64,000 nucleotides of DNA from Candidatus Caldilinea saccharophila (GCA_016710365.1 JADJVW010000007.1:142084-206083), one strand, 5' to 3'; shown: positions 8,897 to 18,508, counted from the stretch's first letter. The notes: generated from the letters alone by a model not told the origin. Translations and numbers: made by a program.

Positions 8897-9583
8897 CTAA
8901 AGTGGAACCTGCGACTCCAGCGAACCGCTTGGCTGAGCGCCCAGCGCCCCATCGCACCGATGACGCAAAATCACCGCGGCGATGCCAAAGGCGGTGGCGA
9001 CGTTGAGCGACTGCTTGCGCCCAGCCATCGGGATCGAGACGCAGCGAGCGCACAGCGCCAGCAGGTCGGGGTCGACGCCGGTCACTTCGTTGCCCACGAC
9101 AAGCACCAGCGGCAGCGGCGGCGCCTCGATGTCAAAGATCGAGACAGCAGCGCCGCCCGTCTCCAGCGCCCAAAGCACATGGCCGGAGGCGCGCAGCGTT
9201 TCGGCAAGCGCCACACTATTGCGGTGATGGCTCCAGGAAAGATGTTGCTCCGCGCCCAGGGCAGTTTTGGCGAGCTTGCGATGGTCAGGCGTGGGCGTGA
9301 CGCCGCCCAGATAGAGATGACTCAACCCGGCGCCGTCCGCGCTGCGGAAGATCGACCCGACATTGAACAGACTGCGCACGTTGTCCAGCAGGCCGGCCAG
9401 CGGCATCCTCCCCCCCTCGGACAGGTGAGTCTCTGCGGTTTGCGCAACGATGGGCAGCCGATGCACGACTTGCGTAGGCGCGCCACACCACGGGCAGCGG
9501 TCGCCACTGCGTTGATCTTCCGCGGCGGGAAAGCGAAAGGCGCAAGATGTTGCGGTGCATTGGCGAATTTCGTAGTGCATCAT
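8897..9583 (-). CDS. SpoU/TrmH-family RNA 2'-O-methyltransferase with N-terminal zinc ribbon
   Basis: 228 residues. The N-terminus has four cysteines in a zinc-ribbon spacing (about C9, C14, C30, C33). Residues 65-215 carry the three SPOUT motifs: NVRSLFNVGSIFRSADGAG, LVVGNEVTGVDPDLL and IPMAGRKQSLNVATAFGIA. These form the knotted SAM site. It probably methylates a ribose in tRNA or rRNA, and the exact position cannot be told. The HD-domain gene ends 10 bp upstream, so the two form an operon. Confidence 0.9.
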   Translation of the reverse strand: MMHYEIRQCTATSCAFRFPAAEDQRSGDRCPWCGAPTQVVHRLPIVAQTAETHLSEGGRMPLAGLLDNVRSLFNVGSIFRSADGAGLSHLYLGGVTPTPDHRKLAKTALGAEQHLSWSHHRNSVALAETLRASGHVLWALETGGAAVSIFDIEAPPLPLVLVVGNEVTGVDPDLLALCARCVSIPMAGRKQSLNVATAFGIAAVILRHRCDGALGAQPSGSLESQVPL

Positions 9584-9593
9584 GGCGGCGGCG

Positions 9594-10184
9594 TCAGGCG
9601 CGGATCAGCCCACGCGCGGCGGCGTCGACGAGCATCGCCTCGACATAGCTCCAGAGCGCGTGTGAGCCTTCCTCGATGGGGTGGAGGCGATGATAGACAG
9701 CTGCTTGAGTGACGCCGGCTGCGCGCCACGTGCCGCCGCCATTCTGGTAGTTTTGCAGCGAAGGCATCAGGCGATCCAGCGCGTTGGCAAAGCGGGCTTC
9801 GGGGGTCTGGCGGGCGTCGAACTCCTCCCACAGCGCACGCAACTCGTCGCGCTGGTCGTCGGGCAGCAGCCCAAAGATGCGGTCGGCGGCGGCGCGCTCG
9901 CGCTCCTCTTTGTCCAGGTTGGCCTCGACATCGTAAGCAAAGGTGTCGCCGGCGTCGATCTCGACGATGTCGTGCACAAGGAGCAGCTTCAGCGTGTGGA
10001 GCACATTGATCGTTTCATTGGCGTGTTCGGCCAGCACCATCGCCATCACGGCCAGGTGCCAGGAGTGTTCGGCGCTGTTTTCGCGGCGGTCGCCGCCCAC
10101 CAGGCTAGTGCGGCGCAAAATGCGCTTGAGGCGGTCAAGCTCGATCAGAAAGGTAAGTTGTGCGGTTAGACGCTCATCGTGCAT
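9594..10184 (-). CDS. HD-domain hydrolase, YfbR-like (5'-deoxynucleotidase type)
   Basis: A 196-residue HD-superfamily phosphohydrolase. Metal-binding residues are visible in NSAEHSWHLA, LLVHDIVEIDAGD and, later, RFANALDRLMP. The layout matches small YfbR/HDDC2 enzymes that dephosphorylate deoxynucleoside monophosphates. The start at ATG 10184 has an AAAGGA ribosome site. It is cotranscribed with the RNA methyltransferase downstream. The substrate is inferred from family only. Confidence 0.88.
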   Translation of the reverse strand: MHDERLTAQLTFLIELDRLKRILRRTSLVGGDRRENSAEHSWHLAVMAMVLAEHANETINVLHTLKLLLVHDIVEIDAGDTFAYDVEANLDKEERERAAADRIFGLLPDDQRDELRALWEEFDARQTPEARFANALDRLMPSLQNYQNGGGTWRAAGVTQAAVYHRLHPIEEGSHALWSYVEAMLVDAAARGLIRA

Positions 10185-10216
10185 AAAACGATCCTTTCGA
10201 TGGTTGCACTCATTGT

Positions 10217-10480
10217 ACTAGTACACACGGGCTAAAATACCTCATTGGCTGCCTGGTAGGGGCGCACCCCCGTGTGCGCCCGGAAGCCGGACAGGCACGG
10301 GGGCCTGTCCCTACCAAATTTACGGACAGAATTACGCCCCCCTGGACTAGTACACACGGGCTAAAATACCTCATTGGTTTCCTGGTAGGGGCGCACCCCT
10401 GTGTGCGCCCGGAAACCGGACAGGCACGGGGGCCTGTCCCTACCAAATTTACGGGCAGAATTACGCCCACCTGTACTAGC
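10217..10480. repeat. Two tandem copies of the 132-bp palindromic element
   Basis: Copies at about 10217-10348 and 10347-10480, in inverted orientation to the copy at 8600-8731. Each has tactagtacacacgggct at one end, ggcgtaattctg-type sequence at the other, and two internal GC-rich palindromes. Copies B and C are nearly identical, so the duplication is recent. Confidence 0.88.
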
Positions 10481-10539
10481 CGCATTCAAGTTCACGGCAA
10501 ACCTCACCGCCATCATGATGCAGCTTTTCGCAAAGCTCC

Positions 10540-10655
10540 CCATTTTGACGCGGAGATGCAGAGGGACGCAGAGAAAGGCTTGGAAACTTTCTGGCTTTTC
10601 TCTTGCTTTTCCTCCGCGTATCTCTGCGCCTCCGCGTCTCTGCGTCGAAATCAAC
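10540..10655. repeat. Imperfect inverted repeat (gcagag/ctctgc vocabulary)
   Basis: The left side has gacgcggagatgcagag and the right side has the inverted form in two shifted registers (ctccgcgtatctctgc, ctccgcgtctctgcgtc). It lies just after the transglutaminase stop. It could fold and terminate transcription, though there is no clear U-run. Confidence 0.7.
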
Positions 10656-10670
10656 TTGTCCAAGTAGTCG

Positions 10671-12964
10671 CTACACGCCGACGCGGCGTAGATAGCTGCG
10701 CAGGCGCCGCCACCGTGCGACGATGCGCTCGCGCAGCCCAGCGCTGCGGTGCGGGCGCGTATTGGAGTGTGCTTACCTCTTCGCTCAACAGCAGCACTTC
10801 GCGCCCGACCAGGCGACGCGCTTCCGCTTCGTCGGGTCGCGCCAACACCAGCGCAGAGAGCGCGGCGCCATACTCGAGCACCGTGTCGCCAGCCGTTGGC
10901 GCGCGGCCTTGACGGCTGCCCCAGCGCAGCAATGCGTCCCACGGGTCTTCGCGGTTACGTCGCCAACGCCGCACCCCCATGAGCACCCCGACCAACAGCA
11001 GGCCAATGGGCAACAACAGCCACAGCCAGCGCTCATCAAACGGCAAAGGCGTGGTGGGCGGCGGCCTACCGTGAGCGGCGGCGCGGGCAAGTTGTCTGCA
11101 CTGCGCGTCACTCCCAACCGCGTCAGTTCCGGCCGGCCGGCGGTCGGCTCAAAGGGAACCCAGCCGACGGCGGGAAAGTAGACCTCTGGCCAGGAATGGG
11201 CGTTGGCTTCCGTCACCGTCCACACTTGCTCCGTCGGGTTCCAGGCGCCGGAGGTGAAGCCGGTCACAAAGCGCGCGGGGATGCCTGCGGCACGCGCCAG
11301 CACGACAAAGCTCGTGGCGTAATAGTCGCAATAGCCGCGTTGCAAATCAAACAAAAAGTAGTCGGCAACGTCGGTCACTGCTTCCGGCAAGGGCGGCACG
11401 CTCAGGTCGTAGGGGAAGGTGCGCAGATAACGTTCGATGGCCGCGGCGCGTAAAGCGTAGCGTGATCAGCGGTCAGGGTGGTCGCCAGGGTGCGGGTGCG
11501 TGGGGTGACGCTCTCGGGCAACTCAAGATAGATCGCAAATTCAGCGGGCAAGGGCTGACGCGCGTCCCAGCCGGGCAGCGCTGACAATTCGGCTTCGGCC
11601 TGCGCAGGAATCAGCGAGGCAACGGTGTAGCTGCCTGCGTTCGCCCGCAACGCCACCAGATCGCCGGGAAAGCGTTCTTCGGCGCTGTAATCAACCGAAG
11701 GCGCCAGCGGCTCGCCCGCAGCGTAGATCACGCGACCGTTAAAAGTCAGGCTGATGCTTTGTAACAGCGTGCGCCGCGCCGCGTCAGAGAGCGGCGTCCA
11801 CGGCTGTTCGGCCGCGTGCTCGGTGCGCAGCAGGCGGGTCGGATTGCGCCAGCCGCGCCCATCATACCCGGAAAAGGTGGCGCCGCGCAGGTTGTGCGCA
11901 AGCGGCGGGATGTCGTAGGAGGGCATGGTTTCGCTGGTGCGCACCCGCATGACCGGGCGTTCGCTGGCAGCCGGCCCTGCACGCAACAGAAAGTTGTTGG
12001 GCAAGCCGCCCGCTACGCCGCCCGTCACCCAGGGATTCACCCCCGCCAACTCGGGGAAGGCGCGTTTGCCTACCCGCTCCAATTGTTCGTTGAGCGGCGC
12101 AATCAGCGCATAATAGCGCCCTGTGATCTCCATCCAGTAGAGATTGGGCGTCAAGGCTGCCAGCGCCACCACCAACGCCATCACGCCCAGCGCCATCATG
12201 GCATGTTCCAGCAGCGTGAGCGGGTTATAGTCGAGGCGCAGCATCTGCCAGCGCTCCACCAGCGCGTGCTGTTCGAGCGCCAGGTGCAACAATAAGGCCA
12301 GCATCACGCCAGCCACGATCAGCCAGCGGTCGACGTCGCTGTAGAGCATGACCAGCGCCACCAGCCACAGCACCGGCGTCGCCGCCAGCAAGCCGCGCTC
12401 AAAGCGCCGCGCCAGCCAGCTTGTCAACAAGCTCACCATCCAGATGATCAGCAAGGCAAAGCCAAAGAACACGATATCGTCGCGGCCCGCAGTGTTGTTC
12501 TGCACGCCCTGCCACCACAACGTATAGCGCACACCGACCCGGACAAAGGCATCAACAATCGGCACGGCGATGTCTTGCCAGGTTTCGTTGCGCGCGGCCT
12601 GCCACAGCGACGAGGGAGTAGGCAGCCACTCGGCCAGCAGTTGGCTGAGCGCCAGCACGCTGCCAACTATCAGCGCAAAGCTCTGTATCGCTACGCGAAC
12701 AAATCTTGGTTGCCCAGTAAACGGACGACGCCAGCCACCGACCAGCCAGACTAGCAACACGGCAAGCGAGCCGGCCGCATAGAGACGGCTGTTCAGCGAT
12801 GCCACGCGCAGCCAGCGATTCTCCCAAAGCAGCATGGCGGGCAGCATCGTCAGCAGCAGGCACAGCGCCAGCACGATCCAGCCGAGATAGGGACGCCAGG
12901 TTGCCGCCGCCTCCGCAGAAAGCGAAGCCGTGCGCTCCCCTCGGTCGCTTCGCTTGCGTCCCAC
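10671..12964 (-). pseudogene. TgpA-like membrane transglutaminase, three frameshifts
   Basis: Reconstructed length is about 765 residues. The N-terminal half has about six membrane segments. It is followed by an extracytoplasmic transglutaminase core with the Cys in QRGYCDYYATSFV, RAAGIPARFVTGF, the His in NAHSWPEVYF and GWVPFEPT. The C-terminus has one more membrane segment (LWLLLPIGLLLVGVLMG) and a DUF4129-like end, naturally closing as RSYLRRVGV. Frame changes occur near 11445, 11062 (one G missing) and 10737 (one extra G). Each side continues the same family. It sits 16 bp after a DUF58 gene, the usual partner. In other bacteria a MoxR ATPase joins them, but none is visible here. GTG 12964 is the probable start. 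Confidence 0.85.
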
Positions 12965-12980
12965 CCAGCCGCACGCTCGT

Positions 12981-14336
12981 TCACCCGACCTCCTCCTCGA
13001 CTTCGACGGTGAAAGCGCCGCCGGTGGGCGTCGAACGGATCACCTTGCGCGTGCGCCGGTAGGTGAGCGCGGCGCGCAGACGCACGTCGGTGCGCAAGCG
13101 TTGATGGGGAATGTCAAGCCGGGCGAGCAATTCCATGCACTCAACCGTCTCCGCCTCCTGCTCAGGCGTCATCACGGCCAGCACGCTGCTGAACAGCCCC
13201 TGTCCTCCTGCGCGCACGAGTTCTGCGATCCACAGCGGTGCGCTTTCGCCCGTGGCCGGCGTGATGATCATCAACGTGTGACGTCGCCCCAGCAGCGACA
13301 GGCTGCGTTGCAGCAGGTCGTGCAGCGGCGTCTGTGATGGCTGCGCCGGCGCCAGCGCGGCCATGATCGCCCAAAGCTGCGCCTGCCCGGGCTGCGGCGC
13401 CAGCGTCACCACCGCCGCGCCGGAGGCCGCCAGCAGCCCGACCGCGCGGCGGTCGGCGCCCGACACCATTTCAGCCGCCATGCTCGCGGCCAGCATCACG
13501 CCATATTCGAGGGTGCCCTCGGCGCCGGCTCCTTGCTGCACGGCTTCATCGAGATCGAGCACGATCCACACATCGCCGCTGGGCTCCTGCTCCAGCTCCT
13601 TGACCGTCAGCCGCCCGCGATGCGCCGAAGTCGGCCAGTGCACCAACCGCATACTGTCGCCCGCGGTGTAATCACGCACGCTGGCGGCAGGACGTGCACC
13701 CGCTACGGAACGCCGGCGCTGCGCGTGACCGTCCGCGCCGCCGCGCGGCAAGGTGACTGCGGGCAATTGCACCACGCGGGGATAGATCAGCACCGTTTCA
13801 AAGTCGGTGTAGCGTTGTGTGGCGCGGAACAGGCCAAAAGGATCGCCCAACTCGATACGGTGGGGGCCAAGCCGAAAGACGCCGCGCTGGGCGCATTCCG
13901 CGTCGGTGTGCCACCGATAGTCACGATTGGCGCCGCACGCGACGACGATGCCGGGCGCGTAGCCGGGCAGGTCTGACGCATCGATGAAGGCAGCCCACAA
14001 CAGCGGCAGCCCGCTGCCATTGAGCACGGCAAATTCCTCGCGCATCTGGTCGCCGGCGACGAGAATCGCGCCGACGCGCCGGCGTGTAAAGCGCACATGC
14101 TGGGCCTGCTCGCGCACCCAGGCATAGCCGATGGCGTAGAGTCCCACAATGGTGACGAGCAGGACGATCCACACCGGATGGGGCGTGACCAGTTGGCCGA
14201 ACAACAAGGCCGGCAGCAACAGCAATGGCCAGCCCGTCCGCGCCTCGATGGTCGTATGGAGGGGCAGCCGCCGGCTCCACAGGCGCGTCCGCCACCACTC
14301 CAGTACGTTCGACTTCTGCTTCGTTTGCGCGCTCAT
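12981..14336 (-). CDS. DUF58 domain-containing membrane protein
   Basis: 451 residues. Two hydrophobic segments occur near 35-75. The DUF58 signature is at about 220-245 (VRDYTAGDSMRLVHWPTSA) followed by LTVKELE. A vWA-like C-terminal half starts DVWIVLDLDEA. DUF58 proteins are typically encoded with MoxR AAA+ ATPases and transglutaminases, and are thought to act in envelope-protein maturation. Here the gene directly precedes the TgpA-like gene (16 bp), supporting a shared membrane-associated role. No strong ribosome site precedes ATG 14336. Confidence 0.9.
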   Translation of the reverse strand: MSAQTKQKSNVLEWWRTRLWSRRLPLHTTIEARTGWPLLLLPALLFGQLVTPHPVWIVLLVTIVGLYAIGYAWVREQAQHVRFTRRRVGAILVAGDQMREEFAVLNGSGLPLLWAAFIDASDLPGYAPGIVVACGANRDYRWHTDAECAQRGVFRLGPHRIELGDPFGLFRATQRYTDFETVLIYPRVVQLPAVTLPRGGADGHAQRRRSVAGARPAASVRDYTAGDSMRLVHWPTSAHRGRLTVKELEQEPSGDVWIVLDLDEAVQQGAGAEGTLEYGVMLAASMAAEMVSGADRRAVGLLAASGAAVVTLAPQPGQAQLWAIMAALAPAQPSQTPLHDLLQRSLSLLGRRHTLMIITPATGESAPLWIAELVRAGGQGLFSSVLAVMTPEQEAETVECMELLARLDIPHQRLRTDVRLRAALTYRRTRKVIRSTPTGGAFTVEVEEEVG

Positions 14337-14519
14337 TTGGGAGGATTATCCAAACAATGACAAAATGTTCTCAACGTTGGCGGCTTGCGATGAAACAAGG
14401 CGATTCCCACGTGCTATCGCCTATCTGGAATAGCCTAACTCGAAAGCAGCCATTCACGCAAAGCACAGAGAAGCAAAGGCGCAAAGGCATTTTTATTGTT
14501 CATCGTGTAGCGGAGGGGT

Positions 14520-15386
14520 ATGAACACTGACTCGAACCCTGTGCAATTCACAGCACCCACCCTGCCCGCATGGCACGACGGCGGCGACCTCACGGCGCTG
14601 GTCACGCCGTTGCAGGATGTCGCGGGCAGCCTGCTGCTGAGCGCGGCGCTGCCCGCAGGAGTGTCCCGCGCACGGCTGGCCGGGCGTTACTTCCTGGCGC
14701 GCTGCGTCGAGCCATCGCCGTGGGCGCGCGCTCATGACTGGACATTGTACCGGCGCCGTCCTCTCTTTGTGGCCGGGTGGCGTCCCGCGACCGCGGAGGC
14801 AGCGCAGGTCGAACGCTGGCTGCTGACCAGCGCGGCGCGTGGCGATGCAGGCGTCCACTGGTTGGCGGCGCGCCCGGAAGGGGCCGCGGTCAACCTGATC
14901 GGGCCGCTCGGCAATGGGTTTGTGCTGCCGCCGCGCGCACGTCACCTTGCCATCGTGAGTGAACCGGCGCGCGTGGCCGCGCTGTTGCCCCTTCTCCATG
15001 AGATGCTCGATCGGGGCGGGCGCACCGTCATCTTGTTGCAGGGCAGCGGGGCAATCCCCCCGGCCCTGCGCGACCTGCTGCCCTTTGCCGCCGAAGTGCA
15101 GCAAGTCGCGGCTGACGATGGCTGGCAGGAGCGTCTGCAGGACGCGCTGGGGTGGGCGGATGTCGCGGCGACGGCGCTGCCGGCCAGTGCGCTGCCCGAA
15201 GTGCTCCAGGCGGTGCGCACGGTGCGGCTGCGCGTCGAGCGTGACTTTGTGCAGGCGTTGGTCGACGTGCAGTTGGTGTGTGGCTATGGCGCCTGCCACG
15301 CCTGTCTGACGCCACTCGGCAATGGACGCTGGACGCGCGCCTGCGTGCATGGGCCGGTCTTCGACCTGGCGGATTTGGGGAGATGA
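14520..15386 (+). CDS. PyrK-like FAD/[2Fe-2S] electron-transfer subunit
   Basis: 288 residues resembling the dihydroorotate dehydrogenase electron-transfer subunit. It has a ferredoxin-reductase-like N-terminal FAD region, a middle NAD-binding region (LIGPLGNGFVLP), and a C-terminal cluster-binding pattern with four cysteines (CGYGACHAC ... ACVHGPVFDL). PyrK passes electrons from PyrDB to NAD. No PyrD is adjacent and both flanks are repeat DNA, so it is a standalone gene here and the partner is inferred. The start has GGAGGGG directly upstream of ATG 14520. Reads such as acgcaaaggcgcaaag flank it on both sides. Confidence 0.8.
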   Translation: MNTDSNPVQFTAPTLPAWHDGGDLTALVTPLQDVAGSLLLSAALPAGVSRARLAGRYFLARCVEPSPWARAHDWTLYRRRPLFVAGWRPATAEAAQVERWLLTSAARGDAGVHWLAARPEGAAVNLIGPLGNGFVLPPRARHLAIVSEPARVAALLPLLHEMLDRGGRTVILLQGSGAIPPALRDLLPFAAEVQQVAADDGWQERLQDALGWADVAATALPASALPEVLQAVRTVRLRVERDFVQALVDVQLVCGYGACHACLTPLGNGRWTRACVHGPVFDLADLGR

Positions 15387-15543
15387 CACGCCGAGCAACC
15401 TCATGAAAACATCTTTTAACGCAAAGGCGCAAAGAGGCAAAATTGAGCTGTCAATCCTGAAGCTTTAGTTTGGTGCATGAAAAGGGAACGCAGATAGATG
15501 CCAATACGCACATTCTATCTTTGCAGTCTTCATCGCTGCCCAG

Positions 15544-15577
15544 AGGTGACAGTCACTTTTGGAAGTGACTGTCACCT
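15544..15577. repeat. Perfect hairpin, 15-bp stem
   Basis: aggtgacagtcactt-TTGG-aagtgactgtcacct. The symmetry could serve as an operator or transcript end downstream of the PyrK-like gene. There is no U-run. Confidence 0.8.
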
Positions 15578-15694
15578 GAGAAAGTGCAATGATGGTACGC
15601 TCAGATAACCACCGATGATTTGCTGCTTTGCTCTTATCTGCGTCGCCTGCCTGCTGGCCTTTCAAGAATCATGCTTGTCCTCATGCGTTCGCTC

Positions 15695-15750
15695 CGGCGT
15701 ACAGATGCCAACCGCCAGAAGCCGAGTTTTTCCAAAAAACTCGGCTTCTC
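15695..15750 (+). repeat. 55-bp hairpin element, copy 1
   Basis: ggcgtacagatgccaaccgc followed by the stem agaagccgagttttt / aaaaactcggcttct. Copies are at 16028-16083 and 18509-18562. The stem alone recurs, altered, as a terminator at 56783. Confidence 0.85.
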
Positions 15751-16027
15751 CGCACAAATAGCCGCAGATGTTTTGCTCTTATCTGCGTTGATTTGCGTTT
15801 ATCTGTGCTGATCTGCGTTCCCTGCTTGCTGGCACTGCTCAGGAGTCTTGCCTGACTGACTGCTGGCGCTCGGTCAACTCGGAAGCTCTGGTTCAGCCAA
15901 TGAAAAGGGGACACAGATAGACGCCGATAGGCTCAGATAGCCGCAGATGCTTTGCTGCTTTGCTCTTATCTGCGTCCCCTGCCTGCTGGCCTTTCAAGAA
16001 TCATGCTTGTCCTCATGCGTTCGCTCC

Positions 16028-16083
16028 GGCGTACAGATGCCAGCAGCCAGAAACCGAGTTTTTTGGAAAAACTCGGTTTCTCT
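16028..16083 (+). repeat. 55-bp hairpin element, copy 2
   Basis: Same layout as copy 1, with compensatory changes in the stem (agaaaccgagt / actcggtttct), which argues that the folded form is maintained. Confidence 0.82.
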
Positions 16084-16196
16084 GCACAGATAGCCGCCGA
16101 TGCTTTGCTGCTTTGTTTTTATCTGCGTTGATTTGCGTCTATCTGTGCTGATCTGCGTTCCTTTCTTGCTGGCACTGCTCAGGAGTCTCGCAAATT

Positions 16197-16330
16197 CTAC
16201 TGCGCCCGCTCCAGGTTCAACGCCAGCAGCCGCGCCAGGACTTCCTCGTCGCTCAGGTCAGCCGGCCAACCATACGCGGTGCAGACCGCTGCGTCCAACA
16301 CCCGGTGTGCGGCGGCGAGGCGTCGAGCCT
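16197..16330 (-). pseudogene. Relic: C-terminal 44 codons of an MmeI-like RM protein
   Basis: The minus strand encodes about 44 residues containing LDAAVCTAYGWPADLSDEEV and LLALNLERAQ followed by TAG. This matches the C-terminus of the RM gene at 18704-21495 (LDAAVCAAYGWPADLSDEEI) with several substitutions, so it is a diverged paralogue rather than an assembly duplicate. Nothing of the rest of the gene remains upstream. It was probably left by deletion of a second RM copy. Confidence 0.8.
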
Positions 16331-16421
16331 TGACGAAATGAAAACGGATTTGTATGATGCTGCTCCATATATCAACATATCAACGAAGAGCTGCCCTGGA
16401 TCATTGACACGAAAGGATCCG

Positions 16422-17246
16422 ATGACAAGCCTAAAACGTCACCCTCTTATTGCGTTCTTCGTGCTGGCGTATGCCTTGCCCTGGCTAGTCTGGGGGACAA
16501 GCATCGCCGAAGTGCGCGGGCTCCTCTCATTTCACATCCCGCAGCCGCTTGCGTTCTGGATTGGCCTCACCCTGGCAACCTTTGGCGTCGCAGCGCTCTC
16601 TGGCGGAGCGCCCGCCGTCCGCGATCTGCTCAGCCGCATGGTCCGCTGGCGCGTGGCTCCGATCTGGTATGTGGCCGCCCTGTTGCTGCCGGGTGTACTC
16701 AGCGTGGTTGCGATCGGCCTATTTCTGGCGCTGGGAGGAACAAACGAAGTCGGTGTGCTTTTGTCGCTGCAAGCCTTGCTGCCCGCATTGCTGTTTTATA
16801 TCTTTTTCTTCCTGCTGACAGAGGAAACGGCCTGGCGTGGCTTTGCGCTGCCACGCTTGCAGGCGAAATACAGTGCGCTTGTCGCCAGCCTGATCCTGGG
16901 CGTACTGTGGGGATTCTGGCATCTGCCGCTTGTGTTTATCCCTGGGTCATTCCAGGCCACGACGCCATTCATCGGCTTTGTGTTGTCGGCAGTGGCAACC
17001 TCCGTGATTGCAACCTGGCTATTCAACCACAGCCAAGGCAGTGTACTGATTGCTGCGATCTTTCACGCTGCCACTGATACGACCATTGCCTATTCCAACG
17101 TAATGACTGGCAGTAGATGGCTGTTTTGGTTGTTTATTGGCGTGCAGTGGATTGCTGCGCTGGCCATTATTTTTGTCGAAGGCGCCGCGCACTTCGCACG
17201 CAATGGAGATCTGCGCGCTACCGTCTATCCTCAGGAAGAACTTTGA
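16422..17246 (+). CDS. CPBP-family intramembrane metalloprotease
   Basis: 274 residues, about seven membrane segments. The CPBP/Abi motifs are visible: EETAWRGFALPRL (motif 1, EExxxR), FWHLP (motif 2, FxxxH) and the C-terminal HAATDT (motif 3). These enzymes cleave or process substrates within the membrane. ATG 16422 follows AAAGGA; an upstream in-frame ATG at 16305 would run through repeat-derived DNA and is unlikely. The TMEM175-like gene begins on the base after the stop codon, so translation is coupled. Confidence 0.9.
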   Translation: MTSLKRHPLIAFFVLAYALPWLVWGTSIAEVRGLLSFHIPQPLAFWIGLTLATFGVAALSGGAPAVRDLLSRMVRWRVAPIWYVAALLLPGVLSVVAIGLFLALGGTNEVGVLLSLQALLPALLFYIFFFLLTEETAWRGFALPRLQAKYSALVASLILGVLWGFWHLPLVFIPGSFQATTPFIGFVLSAVATSVIATWLFNHSQGSVLIAAIFHAATDTTIAYSNVMTGSRWLFWLFIGVQWIAALAIIFVEGAAHFARNGDLRATVYPQEEL

Positions 17247-17924
17247 ATGGCTGCCGAGCAAGTGATGAAGCCAACGCTGGAGGCGACAAGCCCTATCCCT
17301 CAGACCCCTGACACCGCTACGGACTCAGCGAAGGTGGAGCAAAATCATCTTGGATTGGAACGGCTCGTATTTTTCAGTGACGCAGTCTTCGCCATTGCCA
17401 TCACGTTGTTGGCGCTTGAAGTCCGCTTGCCAGTTGGTGAAGGTGATCTGTCGAACACCGAACTGCTCCACGATCTGCTGGCAATCTGGCCGAAATATTT
17501 AAGCTATACGATCAGCTTTTTGGTCATTGGCGCCTTCTGGCTTGGTCATCATCGCCGGTTCCTTTTTATCAAACGCTACGACCGGAATCTCCTGTTTCTC
17601 AACATGATGTTGCTGATGGTGATCGCTTTTATCCCATTTCCCACCAGCGTCATCAGCGAGTATGGCAATCAGGTCGCCACCATTTTCTACGCTGCCACAA
17701 TCGTCGTGGCCGGCCTGTTTTCCGGCGCGATCTGGTGGTATGCATCCTATCACGACCGGCTGATCGACCCAGCAATGGATAGCCGGCAGCGACGACGCGA
17801 GCGCCTACAGACCCTTGCGATGCCTGGCATTTTCTTGCTTTCGATTGGTCTGGCGTTGATCAATGACGACTTGGCAAAGGCTTCCTGGTCGGTGGTCGCC
17901 ATTGTCGCGTTGTTGATTCGATAA
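17247..17924 (+). CDS. TMEM175-family (DUF1211) potassium channel-like protein
   Basis: 225 residues with about six hydrophobic segments. The signature RLVFFSDAVFAIAITLLALE lies at about 39-58, carrying the FSD motif of the first helix of TMEM175 channels. Bacterial members are tetrameric potassium-permeable leak channels. The gene starts immediately after the CPBP protease stop, so the two products are made together. A disordered acidic N-terminus of about 35 residues precedes helix 1. Confidence 0.88.
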   Translation: MAAEQVMKPTLEATSPIPQTPDTATDSAKVEQNHLGLERLVFFSDAVFAIAITLLALEVRLPVGEGDLSNTELLHDLLAIWPKYLSYTISFLVIGAFWLGHHRRFLFIKRYDRNLLFLNMMLLMVIAFIPFPTSVISEYGNQVATIFYAATIVVAGLFSGAIWWYASYHDRLIDPAMDSRQRRRERLQTLAMPGIFLLSIGLALINDDLAKASWSVVAIVALLIR

Positions 17925-18227
17925 TCTGCTGACGCCTTTACACGCGTGGCCCCTGTCATGAGAAAGATAGTAAACTGTCAGGCGTCAAACTTTGGGTAGG
18001 GCGACAGCAAGAGAACGCAGATAGGCGCCAGATAAAATTGAAATCAGCGCAGATAAGATCAGAGATGTAAAGCATCTGCGCCTATCTGATGGTATCTGCG
18101 TTTAACGGAGGATAGTATTGTAAGTAGGCTGTAGAGAATAAAGTCGCCGGTTTGTCCGCTATAGGTCAGGCAGTTGGCCGATGAGGCTGCGCAGGTTTCT
18201 GTTATACTCAGAGCAGGAGACAAAGCG
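17925..18227. other. Intergenic, repeat-derived
   Basis: Positions 18010-18110 carry the same vocabulary as the 15.6-16.2 kb block (gcgcagataagatcag, gcatctgcgcctatctga) in an inverted arrangement. No gene or clear promoter is seen. Confidence 0.6.
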
Positions 18228-18500
18228 ATGGCTACCAACCGCACCTTTCCCGCCTGGCCCGAAGAAGAATCCACAGCAGCACCGCACCCGTCGTCGATTT
18301 TTGTCGTTGGCGCCACTCCAGCCTGTGCACTACGCCGGCGCCCACGCATCCGGCGCATCGCCGTCATGCGCGATATTGGCCCGCATGTCGCCCTTTACTA
18401 CATCGCCGGTGGACTGCTTGGCTTCTTTGGCACCATTCTCTTCTTCAGCTTGCTCGCGCTGCTCAATATCATCTTTAGCGCCCTCAGTGCTTTCTTCTAG
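18228..18500 (+). CDS. Small single-pass membrane protein, hypothetical
   Basis: 90 residues, no family recognised. A basic stretch (about 38-48) precedes a C-terminal hydrophobic segment of about 38 residues (VALYYIAGGLLGFFGTILFF onward), giving one or two membrane passes. ATG 18228 has a GCAGGAG site 8 nt upstream, which is the main support for coding. It lies between repeats and the RM gene. Confidence 0.5.
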   Translation: MATNRTFPAWPEEESTAAPHPSSIFVVGATPACALRRRPRIRRIAVMRDIGPHVALYYIAGGLLGFFGTILFFSLLALLNIIFSALSAFF

Positions 18501-18508
18501 TGCATGAC

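Larger units (their letters stand above)
15387..16196. repeat. Gene-free repeat block with a tandemly duplicated ~280-bp segment
   Basis: About 15585-15855 and 15915-16190 are diverged direct copies: gctgctttgctcttatctgcgtc, the 55-bp hairpin element, then gttgatttgcgtntatctgtgctgatctgcgttc and ggcactgctcaggagtct. A separate perfect 15-bp-stem hairpin lies at 15544-15577. No gene is supported in this stretch. Confidence 0.85.

Noticed and set aside
10210..10485. Repeat-encoded ORF (SGRTRGCAPTRQPM twice)
   Set aside because: It is a translation of two tandem copies of the 132-bp non-coding element.
16305..16421. N-terminal extension of the CPBP protease from ATG 16305
   Set aside because: The extension is polar, runs over the edge of the RM relic, and the ATG at 16422 has a ribosome site right before the first membrane helix.
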